From contig CM049402.1 of the NCBI GenBank assembly GCA_026929865.2, positions 15,233,501-15,297,500 on the forward strand: DNA of 64,000 nt, in the 5' to 3' direction. Both the position numbers and the translations under genes were made by a program. Source of the stretch: Hyperoplus lanceolatus (lineage: Eukaryota > Chordata > Actinopteri > Uranoscopiformes > Ammodytidae). The number at the start of each line of letters is the position of its first letter. Positions within the stretch are counted from its first letter, which is position 1. The notes beneath the pieces are model-generated. The model worked only from the letters and a program-made list of their open reading frames with translations. It searched no databases and was not told the DNA's origin. Below, in pieces: positions 1-16,758 of this stretch.

Positions 1-197
1 GAGAGAGTGGTTAGTTTAGTTAGACAAGACAGGAAGACAAAGGGAGAGGAAGCTGCTGCGTTGAGTAACGATGAAGCAGCAGGAAAAATGAACTCTAAAA
101 AGGGAGATCACTCATTCATTCAACAGCCGCACACATGTTTTGGCCTCCCTGGAACTAAAGGACATCAAGACTGTCAGGACTATTGGTCAGTATATTA

Positions 198-4501
<4,304 letters not shown>

Positions 4502-4789
4502 CTAATGATGTGATGTCTAGACCGGAGAGGAGCGAGCAGTGTGTCTTTCTCCTGCAGTGCTATTGTTATTTCCAAACCTTCACAAGAGAAACAGCGCAAC
4601 CAGGAGGCAAACGCTGACAGAAAACAGAAATTGCAAAGGGTAACGTAAATCCTCATCACATGTCCATGATAATTAGGAACTTTAGCTATTTATTTTATCT
4701 ATTGAACAAAGTAAGGGTTTGCATTTTTTTTTCTCGACAGCTAACATTTAAACATTACTAGCAAGGCCTGCACTGAAAAATCCTCTCAA

Positions 4790-7072
4790 GCCCAATTCAG
4801 GTGCTGGCATTTGACTAAAACTAGATGAAATGTATTATTGCGGCTTGTTTAGAAACATTTAAATTAAACCCCTGGTTTACAAGTGAACTGTCTGATTTAT
4901 TTTCCGAGAGAAATAAAGCATGGTCTGTAGCTAGACGCTCTGGAGATAATACCAATTGGACAATTTTTAGACACCTTAGGAATAAATGCACAGCCATGGT
5001 CAGGAAAGCCAAATCTGAATACTACCTTGAATTAATCTCAAACTGCTACTCTAACCCTGCACTATTTTGGAAAGCTGTGAACTATAATAAAAACAATTCT
5101 AGCACAGTTCCCACTCAGATCAAATTAAATGGTCACACTCTCAATGATCAAAAAGAGATTGGCTTAGCTTTTAATAAACATTTTGTAGCTGCTGGTCAAC
5201 TCTTTCAGAATGGAGGATATAGGCCTTCTACCACCAGTAGTAACGTACCGCCTGTCTCTCAAACTCCTCTTTTCAGCCTTGATCTTCTTCCCACAAGTGT
5301 TGTTGTAGATGCGCTCCTCGCCATCAACCCCAAGAAGTACATGGGAGAGGACAATTTGGACCCGTTTTCAATCAAGCTCTCTACACATATAATATCAAAA
5401 CAAATTACCCATATTTTTAATCTTTCCATCCCCTCTGGAATAGTTCCTAAAATTTGGAAAAAAGCTCATGTAATTCCTTTACATAAAGGTGGTGACAAAA
5501 ATAATCTTAATAACTACAGGCCAATTTCCAAACTCCCATGCCTCGCAAAAATTCTAGAATCACTTATTAATAATCAGTTAAAAACATTTCTAACTAGTGC
5601 TTCCATTTTGAGCCCATTCCAATCTGGTTTTAGGGCAGGCCACAGTACTGTCTCTGCTGTGACTTTGGTTGTAGACAACATTGTTACAGCATTAGACAAG
5701 AAAAAGCACTGTGCAGCACTTTTTATTGATCTTTCAAAGGCCTTTGATACTGTTGACCACCATTTGCTTTTACAGAGGCTGCATGACATTGGCTTTGATC
5801 AGTCTGCATGTAGCTGGTTTAGGGATTATCTCTCTGATAGACAGCAGTCAGTTAAACTGGAAAGATACCAGTCTGAGTTTTTAACTGTTACAAATGGTGT
5901 CCCACAGGGCTCAATTTTAGGTCCAGTTCTTTTCACAATTTATATAAATAACATTGTTTCATCGCTAAAAAACTGTCACGCCCATCTATACCCTGACGAC
6001 ACAGTACTGTATTGCATTTCCGATTCGGTGCACCAATCTATTGAGAACCTACAAAGCTCTTTTAACACCCTGCAGGACTGTCTAGTGGACCTCAGGCTTA
6101 TTCTTAATACAGACAAAACCAAATATATGTGTTTCTCCAGAGCAAAAACTACACATTTTAATGATCTTATTATTCACACAAATAATGGATCTCAATTGAA
6201 AGAGTCACTGAATATAAATATCTTGGCATCTGGATAGATGAAAAACTCTCTTTTACATTTCACATAAAAAATCTTGTCTGTCGTCTGCGACAAAAGATTG
6301 GATATTTTTATAGGAACAAAGCCACCTTCCCGTTGTTCAGTAGGAAAAGGATTATTGAGGCAGTTTTTATGTCTGTCCTTGATTACGGTGATGTGGTCTA
6401 CCGGCATGCATCACATTCATGTCTTAAACTACTAGACTCAGTTTTTCACTCTGCTTTAAGGTTCATCACAGGAGATGCTTATGACACACACCATTGTCTC
6501 TTATATGAAAAGGTTGGGTGGTCCTCCCTTAAAGAGAGACGTGACGCACATTGGCATATTTTTATTTACAAAGCCTTGACCGGGAAGCTTCCTCGTTATT
6601 TAACAGAAATGCTGCTTGTTTCAGATGGGCTTTATCAGACCCGCTCCACTGACATACCTATGCTTTATGTCCCACAAGCCCGGTCTGAGCTGGGAAAGAC
6701 AGCTTTTAGCTTCAGTGCACCTGACTCCTGGAACAACTTAGGGCTAAAAATTAAACTAAATACATTCATATCCTTTGGCCAATTTAAACAGACTATCTTG
6801 GATCTGCCAAACTCTACCTGTAACTGTTTTAATTAGGCTATATTGTACTTTATGCCTTTTGGTTGCTGCCACTCTTCCCCATTCTGTAAATGTTTCAATC
6901 GTTTTGTTTTCTCTTCTCTTCACTTGTTGTGTATTTGATGTATTTGCATTGAATGTTTTGTTTGTATTGTTGTTTTGAATTTGTTTTGACTCGACGTCAT
7001 TGGAAATGAGGGTCACCCCTCAATTGGTCTCTCGAGGATAAATAAAAGTGAAATGAAAATGAAAATGAAATT
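4790..7072 (+). mobile_element. 5'-truncated non-LTR retrotransposon, L2/CR1-type
   Basis: The reverse-transcriptase and C-terminal regions of a LINE ORF2 are followed by a 3' UTR ending in aaatgaaaatgaaaatgaaa, a short TGAAAA-type tandem tail as in L2-clade elements. The endonuclease domain and ORF1 are absent, so the copy is 5' truncated; the left border is approximate. Its last 160 bases recur in inverted orientation at 38655-38813, which shows a family dispersed in this genome. It lies between the rab gene and arr3, in the same orientation as neither. Confidence 0.9.
4825..6836 (+). pseudogene. LINE ORF2 reverse transcriptase, broken by one frameshift
   Basis: Open from 4825 to 6237, then from about 6195 to 6836 in another frame. 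Reading passes from one to the other near 6190-6196, as expected from a single-base indel. Reverse-transcriptase motifs are LFIDLSKAFDTVDHHLL, NGVPQGSILGPVLFTIYINN, and the catalytic box reading LYPDDTVLY, where the family norm is YADD. The second part contains EYKYLGIWIDEKLSF and the usual C-terminal LDSVFHSALRFITGD. The Ala-to-Pro change at the catalytic box and the frameshift make the copy inactive as it stands. Apart from these it has no stop codons over about 2 kb, so it may be fairly young. Confidence 0.88.
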
Positions 7073-7800
7073 AGCTACATAAAAAAGTTTACAGTTTGCG
7101 TTTATTTGTGGGATTGTTAAACGATATCCTATATTTTCTTTCAATTTGGCATTTTGAAATTAAGCATTTTGCTAATTCTACTAATTAAAGGCCTATTTCA
7201 CTGTTGGGAATATGAAGGTGTATTGAATTCTGAGATCCTATGTAGTATAAATGTGCAAAAAAAATTGAAATTGGTTCATCCTAGCCTGAGAAAAGGCAGA
7301 AAGAGTGTTTTATGGTCTCACTGTCTAACCCTACATTTCTCTTTCTGTGAAATCATCAAAATAAACCAACACGTGGAAATAACAACTCAGGAAACAATGT
7401 TGCTTATTTTTTTAACCTTTTATTTTATTTTATTTATTTTTACTTCTCTTTATGATAGATGTGAGAGTCACACAAGTAGGAGTATTTTGGGTATACTCAT
7501 CCCACAGCTGTAGGTTGCATTCAATCATAATGTATCATGGCTCAAATGACACAGCAATAAACATCAAGGATAAGTAAACGACCTCACGTTTAGTTTTCAC
7601 AACACAGGCAAAGAAAAGTCTTCACTATGGGACATTGTCAAGGAAAAATCTTATTCAATGCATAACGGCATCAGAGAAAAGTCACACAGAGTTTAGACTC
7701 ATTTTCAGTGCTCTCACTGTAATGCATGTGAAATGTAAATAGACAGGGTAAATAAGACCATTGTAGTCACTAGAGTGAATCAATGACACTTTGTGCTTTT
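7073..7800. other. AT-rich intergenic stretch, nothing recognised
   Basis: Spacer between the LINE 3' end and the possible arr3 terminal exon. Short ORFs occur on both strands, but none shows a familiar protein or splice context. It may include arr3 3' UTR. Confidence 0.4.
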
Positions 7801-7802
7801 CT

Positions 7803-7879
7803 TCAATGGTATGTAGTTTCTTCCTGTTCTGTGTTCCCTGTCGTCTCAACGTTCCATTTACTCCATTGTGATGTCTGCC
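7803..7879 (-). CDS. arr3: Candidate last coding exon of arr3
   Basis: On the minus strand a pyrimidine-rich tract (tctgcttctttatccatttc) leads to ccaacag, then 77 nt that continue the phase left by exon 8741-8790. They read GQTSQWSKWNVETTGNTEQE, then ETTYH and a stop. This would give a 378-residue protein, close to the roughly 388 of human cone arrestin. Against it, the conserved acidic tail with a VxEEF-like motif is missing. A different or additional terminal exon is therefore possible. Confidence 0.35.
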
Positions 7880-8740
7880 CTGTTGGCATGAAATGGATAA
7901 AGAAGCAGATTATTTAAGTCTAAATTTACACCACGGTAATTCAGGGAATGCATTTCATGGACTTTTATATACAACCAAGGGGTAAAACGTGCAACTCTGA
8001 ATTTTCTGCAACATAATTCAGACTGGCTTTCTTTTATTTTATAGACATATGGATAATGTAGGCTATATATAATACATACAAAAAGTGATTTCACAACTTT
8101 TCAAATCAGTGTACATGCCACTATGAGAAACTTTTTGATATTTTGACAAAGAAAATACCTTAAACTAATTTGAACAATGGTTCAAATTTAATATTTCACA
8201 CAAAAGTTGATGTAGTGTGAAACCTTGCACCCATTCAAGGCTCATCACATGCTTCTTTCAGAAGACAACATAACATTTTTTAATGCATATGCTTGTCCCA
8301 CAAATTAAACAATCCTTTGATTGTATTGTTAATATTTGTTATGAGGTAGATCTAACAGAGTGGTCATATTTGGTATTTAATTCATAGAAAATACATGCTG
8401 TGTATTCCTTTAGGAAGTTAACACTGTAAAATGCACAGAATTGCAATTGACATCACCTGAACTAAAGAGGCTTTTAATCCCATGTGCTGTTGTTCATAAA
8501 ACATACAAGAGAAACATGTCAGCAGAATGTAACAGACTTAATTTATACAAATACATGTCTATTCTCAAAGACTCTTTTATACTTACACTTCTGCTCAGGA
8601 CACAGCAAGGATATGCAATACACGGACAAAAGGACAGGACAAGACATGTCAATGTCGAACATGTTAATCAGTTGTCTCAAAAAGCATATAAATAATTATA
8701 ATATAGTTAAGTTAATAATATGCAAAGACACTGCACTCAC

Positions 8741-11700
8741 CTGCAGGTTTTGGGGACATCAGAGTCAGTGGAAGCTCCAAAGTAACATCGCTGAAAAAAA
8801 ATTAAAACTTTTATCATTAAAAATACATTTAACAGTCATTTGTATATATTACTCACACTAATAACACATGGCCAAAATGAAGGAAATAATCGTTCACCTT
8901 GCTGTTAGGCCACCCAGCAGGCTTTTAGTGACAAAGAAACAACAACATAAAGCTTTAGTCTGCACACTTTGACACAAAATGTATAAATTATTATGCGTGA
9001 ATGTATTATTTATTCAGCTTTACCCTCCGCTGGACACTACTAGATTGATCTTGACTTTATAGGAGACGATGATTCCCATCATCTCCCTTTCTCCTTGACT
9101 CCTGCGAGGAGACAGAAATAGTTTAGCTTCAAGAGTTGGAGGATTTGGTCTAAGACACGATAAGTGGATGCCACAGAGTACAATCGTATCACCACCTCTC
9201 AATAAGAGGATGAGAACCTGTCCTGGGCTCACTATAAGCCCCTTGATGAGGAACATAAGAGTGGCTTACAGGGTAGTGGATGCAAGGTTGGTGTCACTAT
9301 CTTTTAGCCGTCCGTCCACTGAAATACCACGCTTCTCGGTGTTGTTGGCCAGCAGAGGGGTTATCTGGAAAGTCTTGTCAAGTGTAGAGTTGGCGTTTAT
9401 TGTTTCCCTGTGTTTTGCAACAAAATGCAAACATAATAAAACTACAGCTAATTTTCCTTTCCACAATTTATACTGTTCATCATATCCAATTCAAAATTAA
9501 ATATTACAATGAAAAAGCATTTCCCCACTCCTTTAGTTTTATAGCTTAAATGTCCACGATATTGGGATGTGAGCATATTTAAGTATTGGACCTTGGACTT
9601 TCTTGATTCATTAAAGGTGGGGTATGTGATTTCTGATTGGTCAAAATTTACATGAGCGGTACACTTTGACCAATCAGAGCGAGGCTCAGATTCTAAAAAA
9701 ATAAAAAAATCCGATTCTCTGTTCTTATTGGCTGTTGGGACAGTCAACTGTTCAAATATCTATCCCAACTGCTATTTTCTCCCCAAATTCTCCGCCCCAG
9801 CTTTAAATTTAACCTGAAATAACCCTAATCCTGTTTATAAACCTCATTTGATACAGTGAACGCCTTACCCAAACTCCTCAGTGCAGACCGACTTGGTGTA
9901 GGTGTCAGAGCAGTAGAGCACCACATGTGTTAGCTGCTCGACTAAAAGGATGAAAATAAAAAATCCAAATCAATGACTCAATACACACAAACAGAATGTA
10001 TGAGGAATGTATCTTCATTTGAGCTCTAACCTTTGCTAGCCACTCACCTGAGACATTGATTTTCTTCACAACTTTGTTGGTTTCATTGTTGATTTTGACA
10101 CTGACAACGATTGGATCTCCATGGTAATAAATCTAAACATAAGAATAAATTGCCTTTAATAATTTATTAATATTTATATTATGTCCGAAGTAAAGGGAGG
10201 TTTATGTAGATTTAGGTGTACCTCTTTTTCAAGGGAGGCCGACAAGTGAACAGGTTTGTCAGACATCATGAACCCCTTGCATAAGTCAGCCTTGGGACCG
10301 GCCTTGTTGTTGGCTGGAGCAAATTGTATTTTGCGGATCATCAGACGACATGTGTCCCTATGACCAGACATAAGGCACGCAAAAAGAGTCCGGGTTAGCG
10401 CACTATATGCCCTTTATTCTGCTACAGCTTAAGGATACAATACAACATTGGGCTGACAGGACGGTTTGGTGTGGGCATACATACTTCTTATGGATGACTT
10501 CATCTACATTTTCGGCTGCGTTGGCAACGTATGCTTTAACCTCAAAGTCCACGCCACAAGCCTACAACAGAACAAGAACTAAATCAATGGCTTTTTCTCA
10601 AACATTATAAGGCAAGGCAAGGCAAGTTTATTTATATAGCACAATTCAGACACAAGGCCACTTAAAGTGCTTTACAGGGGCAAGATTAGAATACATAAAA
10701 CACATTATAAAACACTTAAAAGCGAATAAAAGAAGCAAATAAAATAAAAATTTCAGGTTAAAAATGGAAACAAAAAAGTCTTCAGACTCGATTTAAAAGA
10801 ACTGAGAATTGCAGCAGACCTCAAGTTTTCTGGGAGTTTGTTCCAGATTTTTGGTGCATAATAACTAAAAGCTGCTTCTCCTTGTTTAGTCCTGACTCTG
10901 GGGGCTGTAAGTAGACCTGTCCCAGACGACCTAAGGGCTCTGGACGTTTCATAACGTATCAGCAGATGTAATGTATTTTGGCCCTAAACCATTTAGTGCT
11001 TTATAAACCAACATCAGTATTTTGAAATCAATTATTTGAGTGACAGGAAGCCAGTGTAAAGACCTCAGAACTGGGATAATGTGATCCACTTTTTTGGTCC
11101 TAGTGAGGACTCGAGCAGCAGCGTTCTGAATTAGCTGAAGCTGTCTGATAGATTTTTTTGGAAGGCCTGCAAGGACACTGTTACAGTAGTCATGTCTACT
11201 AAAGATAAATGCATGGACAAGTTTTTCTATAAGTACAACCAAGAGTGAATTGGGAATCTAAATGGATGTTAGAAGTACCTTGCCAGAATCATTTGGCCCA
11301 GGCTGTAAGGAGACTGAGCACGGGAGATTTGTTGGCATCTGAAATGAGTTGAAAAGGGGCACATTAATACATTTTATTAATAAGATGATGACAGGAACAT
11401 TATGGTGAAGTAATGATAATATCATGATCTGAATGATAGCTGTTCAATTTAACATTTGACTGCAGGTCGGAGGTGATTTGATATGTAATGTAAATAGTAA
11501 GTGAGTTATGCTGCCTCACCTGGAAGGAAAAAGGACATCCTTGTTCTCCAACCTTCTTCAGTAGGGCTTCCAGCAATGGTGTTTTGGGTACGCTTTCACC
11601 TGTAGGTGGATACACCTGAACGCGGTTGATCCAGATGTCCTTCCTGCCGCTCAGACCCATAACATCCAAGTCCTCACTTCCATATCGGAAGGCACAAGCA

Positions 11701-13010
11701 AGGTAGACAAATACTGGAATGGAAAACATAGTATGTAGTTTGTTGCATACATTTTGGGTTCCTATGAGTTTTATCATTGGCAGTGATTGACATACAAATA
11801 CCTTTTTTTCCATTAAGACCAGCAGGGTCAACTTTAACAACACCGTCTGTGAATGAGTAGAAATAATAAGTATTAGATCAAACGGAGACACATGAACTGG
11901 ATGTGTGCACATTTGAGGTTGCAGACATTGTGCCACACACCAACTACTTCCACTGAATCCACATTGTCCACAAAGTCCCTTTTCCCCAAGTACAGGGAAA
12001 TCTGAGAAAAAATGGAGAGAAGTGTAGAGGAAAACAGTTACTCCTCTGCCAAGAGTTTTCAAGTTATTTCTGGGAGTTGGAAGAGCTACATAAAAAGTGC
12101 ACTCCTCCCTATACCCAATGTTATGACTTTATTATAGAGGCAACTTACATGTCCATTGCCGGCGGTCTTCTTAAATACCCTGAAAAGTGTGGAAAAAAGG
12201 AAAAGACAGTGAAAAGACGTTTTTTTTTCACAGGAAAAAACAACATAAAACGACCAAGTGCAAATTCTTCCCCACCCCATTTAATTTCTTAAATCCTTAC
12301 TGCATAAATAACTTTGTGTCTCAGGCAATAGCGCTGCTCCTTCCACAAACCATAGCTTTAAGATAACACCCCTTCCTTTGCCCACTCCTATGGATTAGTG
12401 CTTAGGATGGAAAAGCTGATGGCCTGTGTCTATAGTAGACTTGTAACAATTGAATATTTCTTGGTAAATGTGTTAAATTCTCAATCAATATCTCATGTTT
12501 AAAACAAATGTTTTTAATATTAAACAGTCTTGCAATCCGAATCCCTCTGCTCTGTGCATATAGCCTTAAACAAAAGATAATCCCTGGTGATGTTTTCCTC
12601 TTTTGTGCACGTGTGCCAAATAATAATTTTAGAGTAGTCGGAAAGACTCTCGTACGTGCCACTTCTGAGATGTTAAATTGTTACATCTAAGCCACTGGGA
12701 TTTTTTCTTGTGATGTTATTATCGCTTTCATCTGTGCAAACCGGTCCTGAGCCTTTCCTGTTTCAATAAAAAAGTAACGCTTTTAAGATAATATTGCATG
12801 CCTTGAATAAAGTTACACGATAGTTCAAGGATTTTTTACACAACATATTATTGTTAACACTAATAATATCAGCGTTTACTAGTATTCAGCTTCATCATGC
12901 CCTAATTTATTGAGTTGAGAAAGCATGACATTTAACCAGATATAAACCAGATACTACGGCAGGATCGCAGCTGAATTAATATATACAAAAGTCCAAACTC
13001 ACTTTGCCAT
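8741..13010 (-). CDS. arr3: Cone arrestin (arrestin 3, retinal)
   Basis: Arrestin that binds light-activated phosphorylated cone opsin and ends signalling. Coding exons in transcript order: 13003-13010, 12149-12179, 11941-12001, 11802-11846, 11520-11713, 11279-11338, 10485-10561, 10222-10357, 10048-10132, 9869-9941, 9270-9407, 9024-9101, 8898-8921 and 8741-8790. All join in phase to 353 codons plus one base. The start MAKVFKKT matches ARR3 and holds the phosphate-sensing Lys pair (K6, K7). The finger loop [12 protein letters not shown] is at 59-70. [33 protein letters not shown], the lariat loop [19 protein letters not shown] and [20 protein letters not shown] all align with cone arrestin rather than beta-arrestin. 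Zebrafish has two arr3 copies; which one this is cannot be told. The C-terminal tail exon is uncertain (see 7803-7879). Confidence 0.95.
10612..11245 (-). mobile_element. 5'-truncated LINE fragment in an arr3 intron
   Basis: The minus strand encodes the end of a LINE ORF2: [37 protein letters not shown] and [20 protein letters not shown]. After a frame change it continues with [20 protein letters not shown] and [15 protein letters not shown]. The 3' end shows the common fish tail (tttatttatatagcac on the plus strand) followed by a ggcaa repeat. It lies wholly inside the intron between exons 11279-11338 and 10485-10561, in the same orientation as the gene. It is not the same subfamily as the LINE at 4790. 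Confidence 0.85.
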
Positions 13011-13036
13011 TTTGATGCTAGAGTTATAGATCCAGT
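13003..13036 (-). other. arr3: arr3 exon 2: 5' UTR end plus first 8 coding bases
   Basis: The acceptor (tttatttccag) is followed by a short leader, then ATGGCAAA and the donor gtgagt. The first coding exon is thus only 8 nt. It joins GGTATTTAAG at 12179 to restore AAG GTA TTT AAG, giving MAKVFK. This start was chosen because the result matches the family N-terminus exactly. Confidence 0.85.
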
Positions 13037-13218
13037 CTGGAAATAAAAAAAACATGAAAAGACTGAGTTAGTAAACTCACTGTAACACAGTGAGAACTTT
13101 TCTTTAAACGGTGCAGTTGCTTCTCTGTGCAATACATATTAAATCATTATCCTGAGTTATTATAATGTTTATATTAATCTAATATGCTGTTGGTCAGCAA
13201 GAGAAAGCGCTCCCTTAC

Positions 13219-13285
13219 CTCGTCCTCAGTGAATCTTCTCTGCTGCTTACCAAATCCCCACTGTGGACAATGAGTAGTGGTTGTG
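13219..13285 (-). other. arr3: arr3 non-coding exon 1 (approximate)
   Basis: A donor gaggtaaggg at 13219 (minus strand) lies about 180 bases upstream of exon 2, and a TATA box lies about 30 bases beyond the estimated start. The right limit is estimated from the TATA spacing only. Confidence 0.5.
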
Positions 13286-13310
13286 AGTGCAAATCACCTC
13301 CTGCTGATAG

Positions 13311-13318
13311 CTTTTATA
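13311..13318 (-). promoter_or_regulatory. arr3: TATA box of arr3
   Basis: TATAAAAG on the minus strand, roughly 25-35 bases upstream of the inferred first exon. A TAATC core (minus strand, near 13392-13396) sits some 75 bases further upstream. This is the core bound by OTX/CRX homeodomain proteins that drive photoreceptor genes, so it is compatible with, but not proof of, photoreceptor regulation. Confidence 0.55.
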
Positions 13319-13319
13319 C

Positions 13320-14210
13320 TATGACCTGCTAACCTGTAGCCACACCTCGGCTTACCCAGCCTCTGAAAGAAGCCCCTATAAGAGAAAATCTGATTAATGC
13401 ATTGAAACGCTACTGTTTTGCACCACCGTTTTGTTTTGCACCAAAAATAATATTGTGTATGTGACTTAAAAAAAAAAAGCTTGTGGCAGTTTTAAATGGA
13501 ATTCGATAAACAAGCCATGAGTGAAACTACAGTATGTTGGTCTTTGGTGATTTGGGGATCAGTGTCTTTTGTTCTAGAGTACATGAAGAACTTTTGCAAG
13601 ATTAGAATATTATTGTGTACAATACATTTTTCAGTCCTCAATATGTTATAGTGCAGAAATATGTATGATCATGACTGGAATCAGCCTACTAATGCCTGTC
13701 TTGATATTTGATCTGTGTTTGGATTGAACATCATGACTGAACAACCTAACAGATTTGTCTTATAAATGCTTGATTTATAAATTAGTGGGGCAAATCATGG
13801 CAGTCTTACACTGACATTGAGAAGACCTGGAGGAGTTGGCTTCTTAAAGTCTATGATTATAACAACTTCATTATACATGTATTGTTCACAATGATGAACA
13901 TATTTTCAATAAAGGGATTATTTAACTTCTTTGCTCCAAAATGGGAGATAATTCTAGAGTCTCAATAAGTTAAATCGATTGTCTGAATGGACTGTGTATG
14001 ACTATCCAAGGACTTCCTTTCTTATAGCTTTGACGGAAGTAGAGTGGTATTAGTTGGAATTTGGTTGTTATGGTAGCCAGGGCGACAGATGGCTCCTCTT
14101 CCAAGCCTTGCACAATCTGTGCTCATGGCAGGCTTACAGCATTCTAAGTCACCTGCTGACTTACTGGTGTGAAAGCAACAAGGCTTTACATCTATAGCAA
14201 TCAGGGGCCG
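13320..14210. other. Upstream intergenic sequence
   Basis: AT-rich sequence between the arr3 promoter and a transposon relic. No gene was seen; it may hold distal arr3 regulatory sites. Confidence 0.4.
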
Positions 14211-14213
14211 TAT

Positions 14214-15262
14214 TCACAAAACATTTTATCTTAGCGCTAAGAGTACTCCTAAGGAGCACTAAAAGTTCTTAGTAAGGAGTAATTTCTTAAAGCCTATTCA
14301 CAAAGCTGATAAGACAAACTTTTACTAAGGAATGGGAGGGACTCCTAAACTGAGACTAGAGGGCGTGGTTGACCCTGTTGCTATGGATGACGTCATGTTC
14401 ATACCTTCTATGCCCACAGTGATTGGCTGAGAGGGAATGAGTCCCTAAGAGTGAATTTATGATAGAAACACTGTGGGAGATATCCATATCGTGTCGCTGT
14501 ATTAAAGTAAATAGTTTTTATATAGGCCTACAATTAATGACAAGTGACACTGATTTAACATGAAACCAAGATACTGCAGGGTTTCCCACACCTTCGTTCA
14601 CAATTAGCCTACAATAGCGCCACATAGGCCTGTTCATTTTAAATTTGACAATGATTTGAATCGGAAGAAATATCCTCATTGAACAGCTGCACGCCATGCA
14701 CTCTCACTGTATTTCTCTCAACGGGGACTATGCAGCAATAGTCAGACCTGACAAACCAGGAAATTCACAATTTAGAAACAACCGCCGGCGAAATCGTAAA
14801 GTGCATGCGGAAGGAAAAAGGCGAGACGCACAACTATACAGTAGCGGAACTGTGGAACGGAGGAGAACCCAAAGTAACTGCAGGAAAAGAAACTTAATAA
14901 ATATTTTTTTATATAAATATAATAAATATGAATGTGTTTATACTTTCTAAACATAGCTTTACTAAGATCATTAAACCCTATTAAGGTACCTTTTGTAAGC
15001 TAACTAGCATTACATCTCTCCAAAATGTCATCAAATGGTTGTCTGTGATTTACTCTTAGCGACTTTGAAGTCTTCTCAAGGACTCCTAGCTTTTCATAGA
15101 TTTAGGAGCTAGTTTTAGCGCTAAAATGCTTTATGAATAACACTTATCTTAAAAAGTTAGGAGTCCAAAAATTAGGAGTGAAACGCCCCTTATTTTTAGT
15201 TGCTCCTAAATCAGCACTTTAGGACTTACTCTTAGCCTTAAAATGTTTTGTGAATACGGCCA
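14214..15262. mobile_element. Non-autonomous DNA transposon with long inverted ends (PIF/Harbinger-like)
   Basis: The left end ggggccgtattcacaaaaca and the right end (tgttttgtgaatacggcc) are inverted copies. Similarity continues inward through the agcgctaa / ctcctaa / aggagt motifs for 100 bases or more. CAG occurs at both borders and could be a 3-bp target duplication, as in PIF/Harbinger elements. A short internal ORF (14696-14950) is rich in Arg and Lys but not assignable. The superfamily call is inference. Confidence 0.65.
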
Positions 15263-15644
15263 CAGATAACTAAAACAGCATTGCAATAAATTGTATTGTG
15301 TATGGTGGTGACTAAGGTCAGAAAGTTAATAGTATTATATATATCAGAATTGATTGGACAGTATTAAAGATATTTACACTTGTAGGCTATATTTTTCTTC
15401 CTGGTTATAACTTTTGAGATATTTGCCCCATATCAGCTGACAAGGACTACCAGAGTCTGTTAGTTTAGTCTCTGTGAAGCTAGGTCAATTTATTTGAAGA
15501 GGTTTAACCTGGCCTTTGGGGTTTCCAAAGGACTGAAATTATGTCACATCAAGATCCAGTCTCTCAATTGCTTTAGGGATCTTCTCACTTTCTGAGCATG
15601 TTATTGTTGATATATTAAGGGGATTGCATGTACATGTGTCCGCA

Positions 15645-15690
15645 CCTGTACGGACAGCATCCTCTAAAACCGCTGACTCCACCTTTAAGG
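15645..15690. repeat. Solo end of the AGGTGGAGTCAGC-type MITE
   Basis: The sequence ccgctgactccacctttaagg matches the terminus of the elements at 20475-21182 and 58988-59537. The opposite end was not found nearby, so this is a fragment. Confidence 0.5.
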
Positions 15691-15992
15691 ATAATCAATA
15701 AGATTAAGGGATGTTCCCTTTGGACGTGATTCAACTATCATACGGTGACAGGGTTTGAGATCTCTTTAAAGCTGCCCAGACAAGGCAGTGTGGCTGTACA
15801 TTTCAGCCATGGGTTCACAGGCAGGGTTAATCTGTTTAATGCATTAAAGCTGCTCTCTTAATCAATCTTGGAATCATAACTCCTTGTAAGAAGTTCAAAC
15901 CAATTACCTTTGTAAAGGTGGTTATGCGTGGGAGCATGCGAAACATGAATTCTCTGTAACTTTTGGGTTTTAAAGGACTACCACTTGTGGTG

Positions 15993-16758
15993 CTTTTCCA
16001 CTGCGTGGTATCAGCTCAACTCGACTCAACTCGCATTTTTGGTATTTTGGCGTTTCCATCGCAAAAACATGGTACCTGGTAGCATATGTTTATTTGGTAT
16101 CGCCTTGATCTAGGGTCCAAGCGAGCTGAGCTGATGCTAAAAGGTGACGACGGCAGACTAAACATACTGTACAGGACACAAGAGGAGACATGTAGGGCAG
16201 CTAGCAGCTATATAGCCTATAGTAACCAGCTGGGACAGAAATGATAGCGAGTGATCACATTACAAGCCTCGGACTGCACTGATTATCTCAATAAAATGTT
16301 CAGGCTGAGATATGGCTTGCATTTGCAAACACGTATCCTGAAACAAGCACAAAACAGTCAACTTTATGATGCCCGTGTTTATGTGCATAGGGATGTACGT
16401 TACGCATCCACAGCTGACTGAGTGGCTGAGTCACACATCGGGACACCAATCCTGCCTTTTAATGGCCCGTCGCAATATTATTCTACTACTTTTAGCAAAC
16501 GGATGGAAGGGTGGTATTTCTTAAATATTTTCCATCCGTATTTTTGGTGGTTGGTTCAGTTAATAGTACAACAACTGCTCGTAATTTCAGCTTTGCTACT
16601 TGGCTCCGGAGTCGGCTTTCTGCCCCTTTGTATGACGACCCCGCCCACGTTCAGGAGGTACTATTTGCAGTCAAAAACCACCCGTGCTGATACCAAAACC
16701 AAGTCGAGCTAAGTCGAGTTCAGTCGAGTAGAACTACATGCTGTGGAAAAGCTCCATT
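15993..16758. mobile_element. MITE-like DNA transposon with GCTTTTCCACNGC ends
   Basis: The left end gcttttccactgcgtggtat is followed by repeated actcgactcaactcg motifs. The right end has the inverse (gtcgagttcagtcgagtag, then gctgtggaaaagc). Inner sequence is about 700 bases and includes an ORF at 16422-16712 with no recognisable product. No clean target duplication was found, so the superfamily (perhaps hAT) is left open. Confidence 0.65.

Noticed and set aside
9612..9730. Possible TTAA MITE end (ttaaaggtggggtatgtgat) in an arr3 intron
   Set aside because: No inverted partner end was found nearby and the match to the AGGTGGAGTCAGC family stops after a few bases.
14696..14950. 84-codon Arg/Lys-rich ORF
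   Set aside because: It lies inside a transposon relic and shows no recognisable transposase or Myb-like core; not called as a gene.
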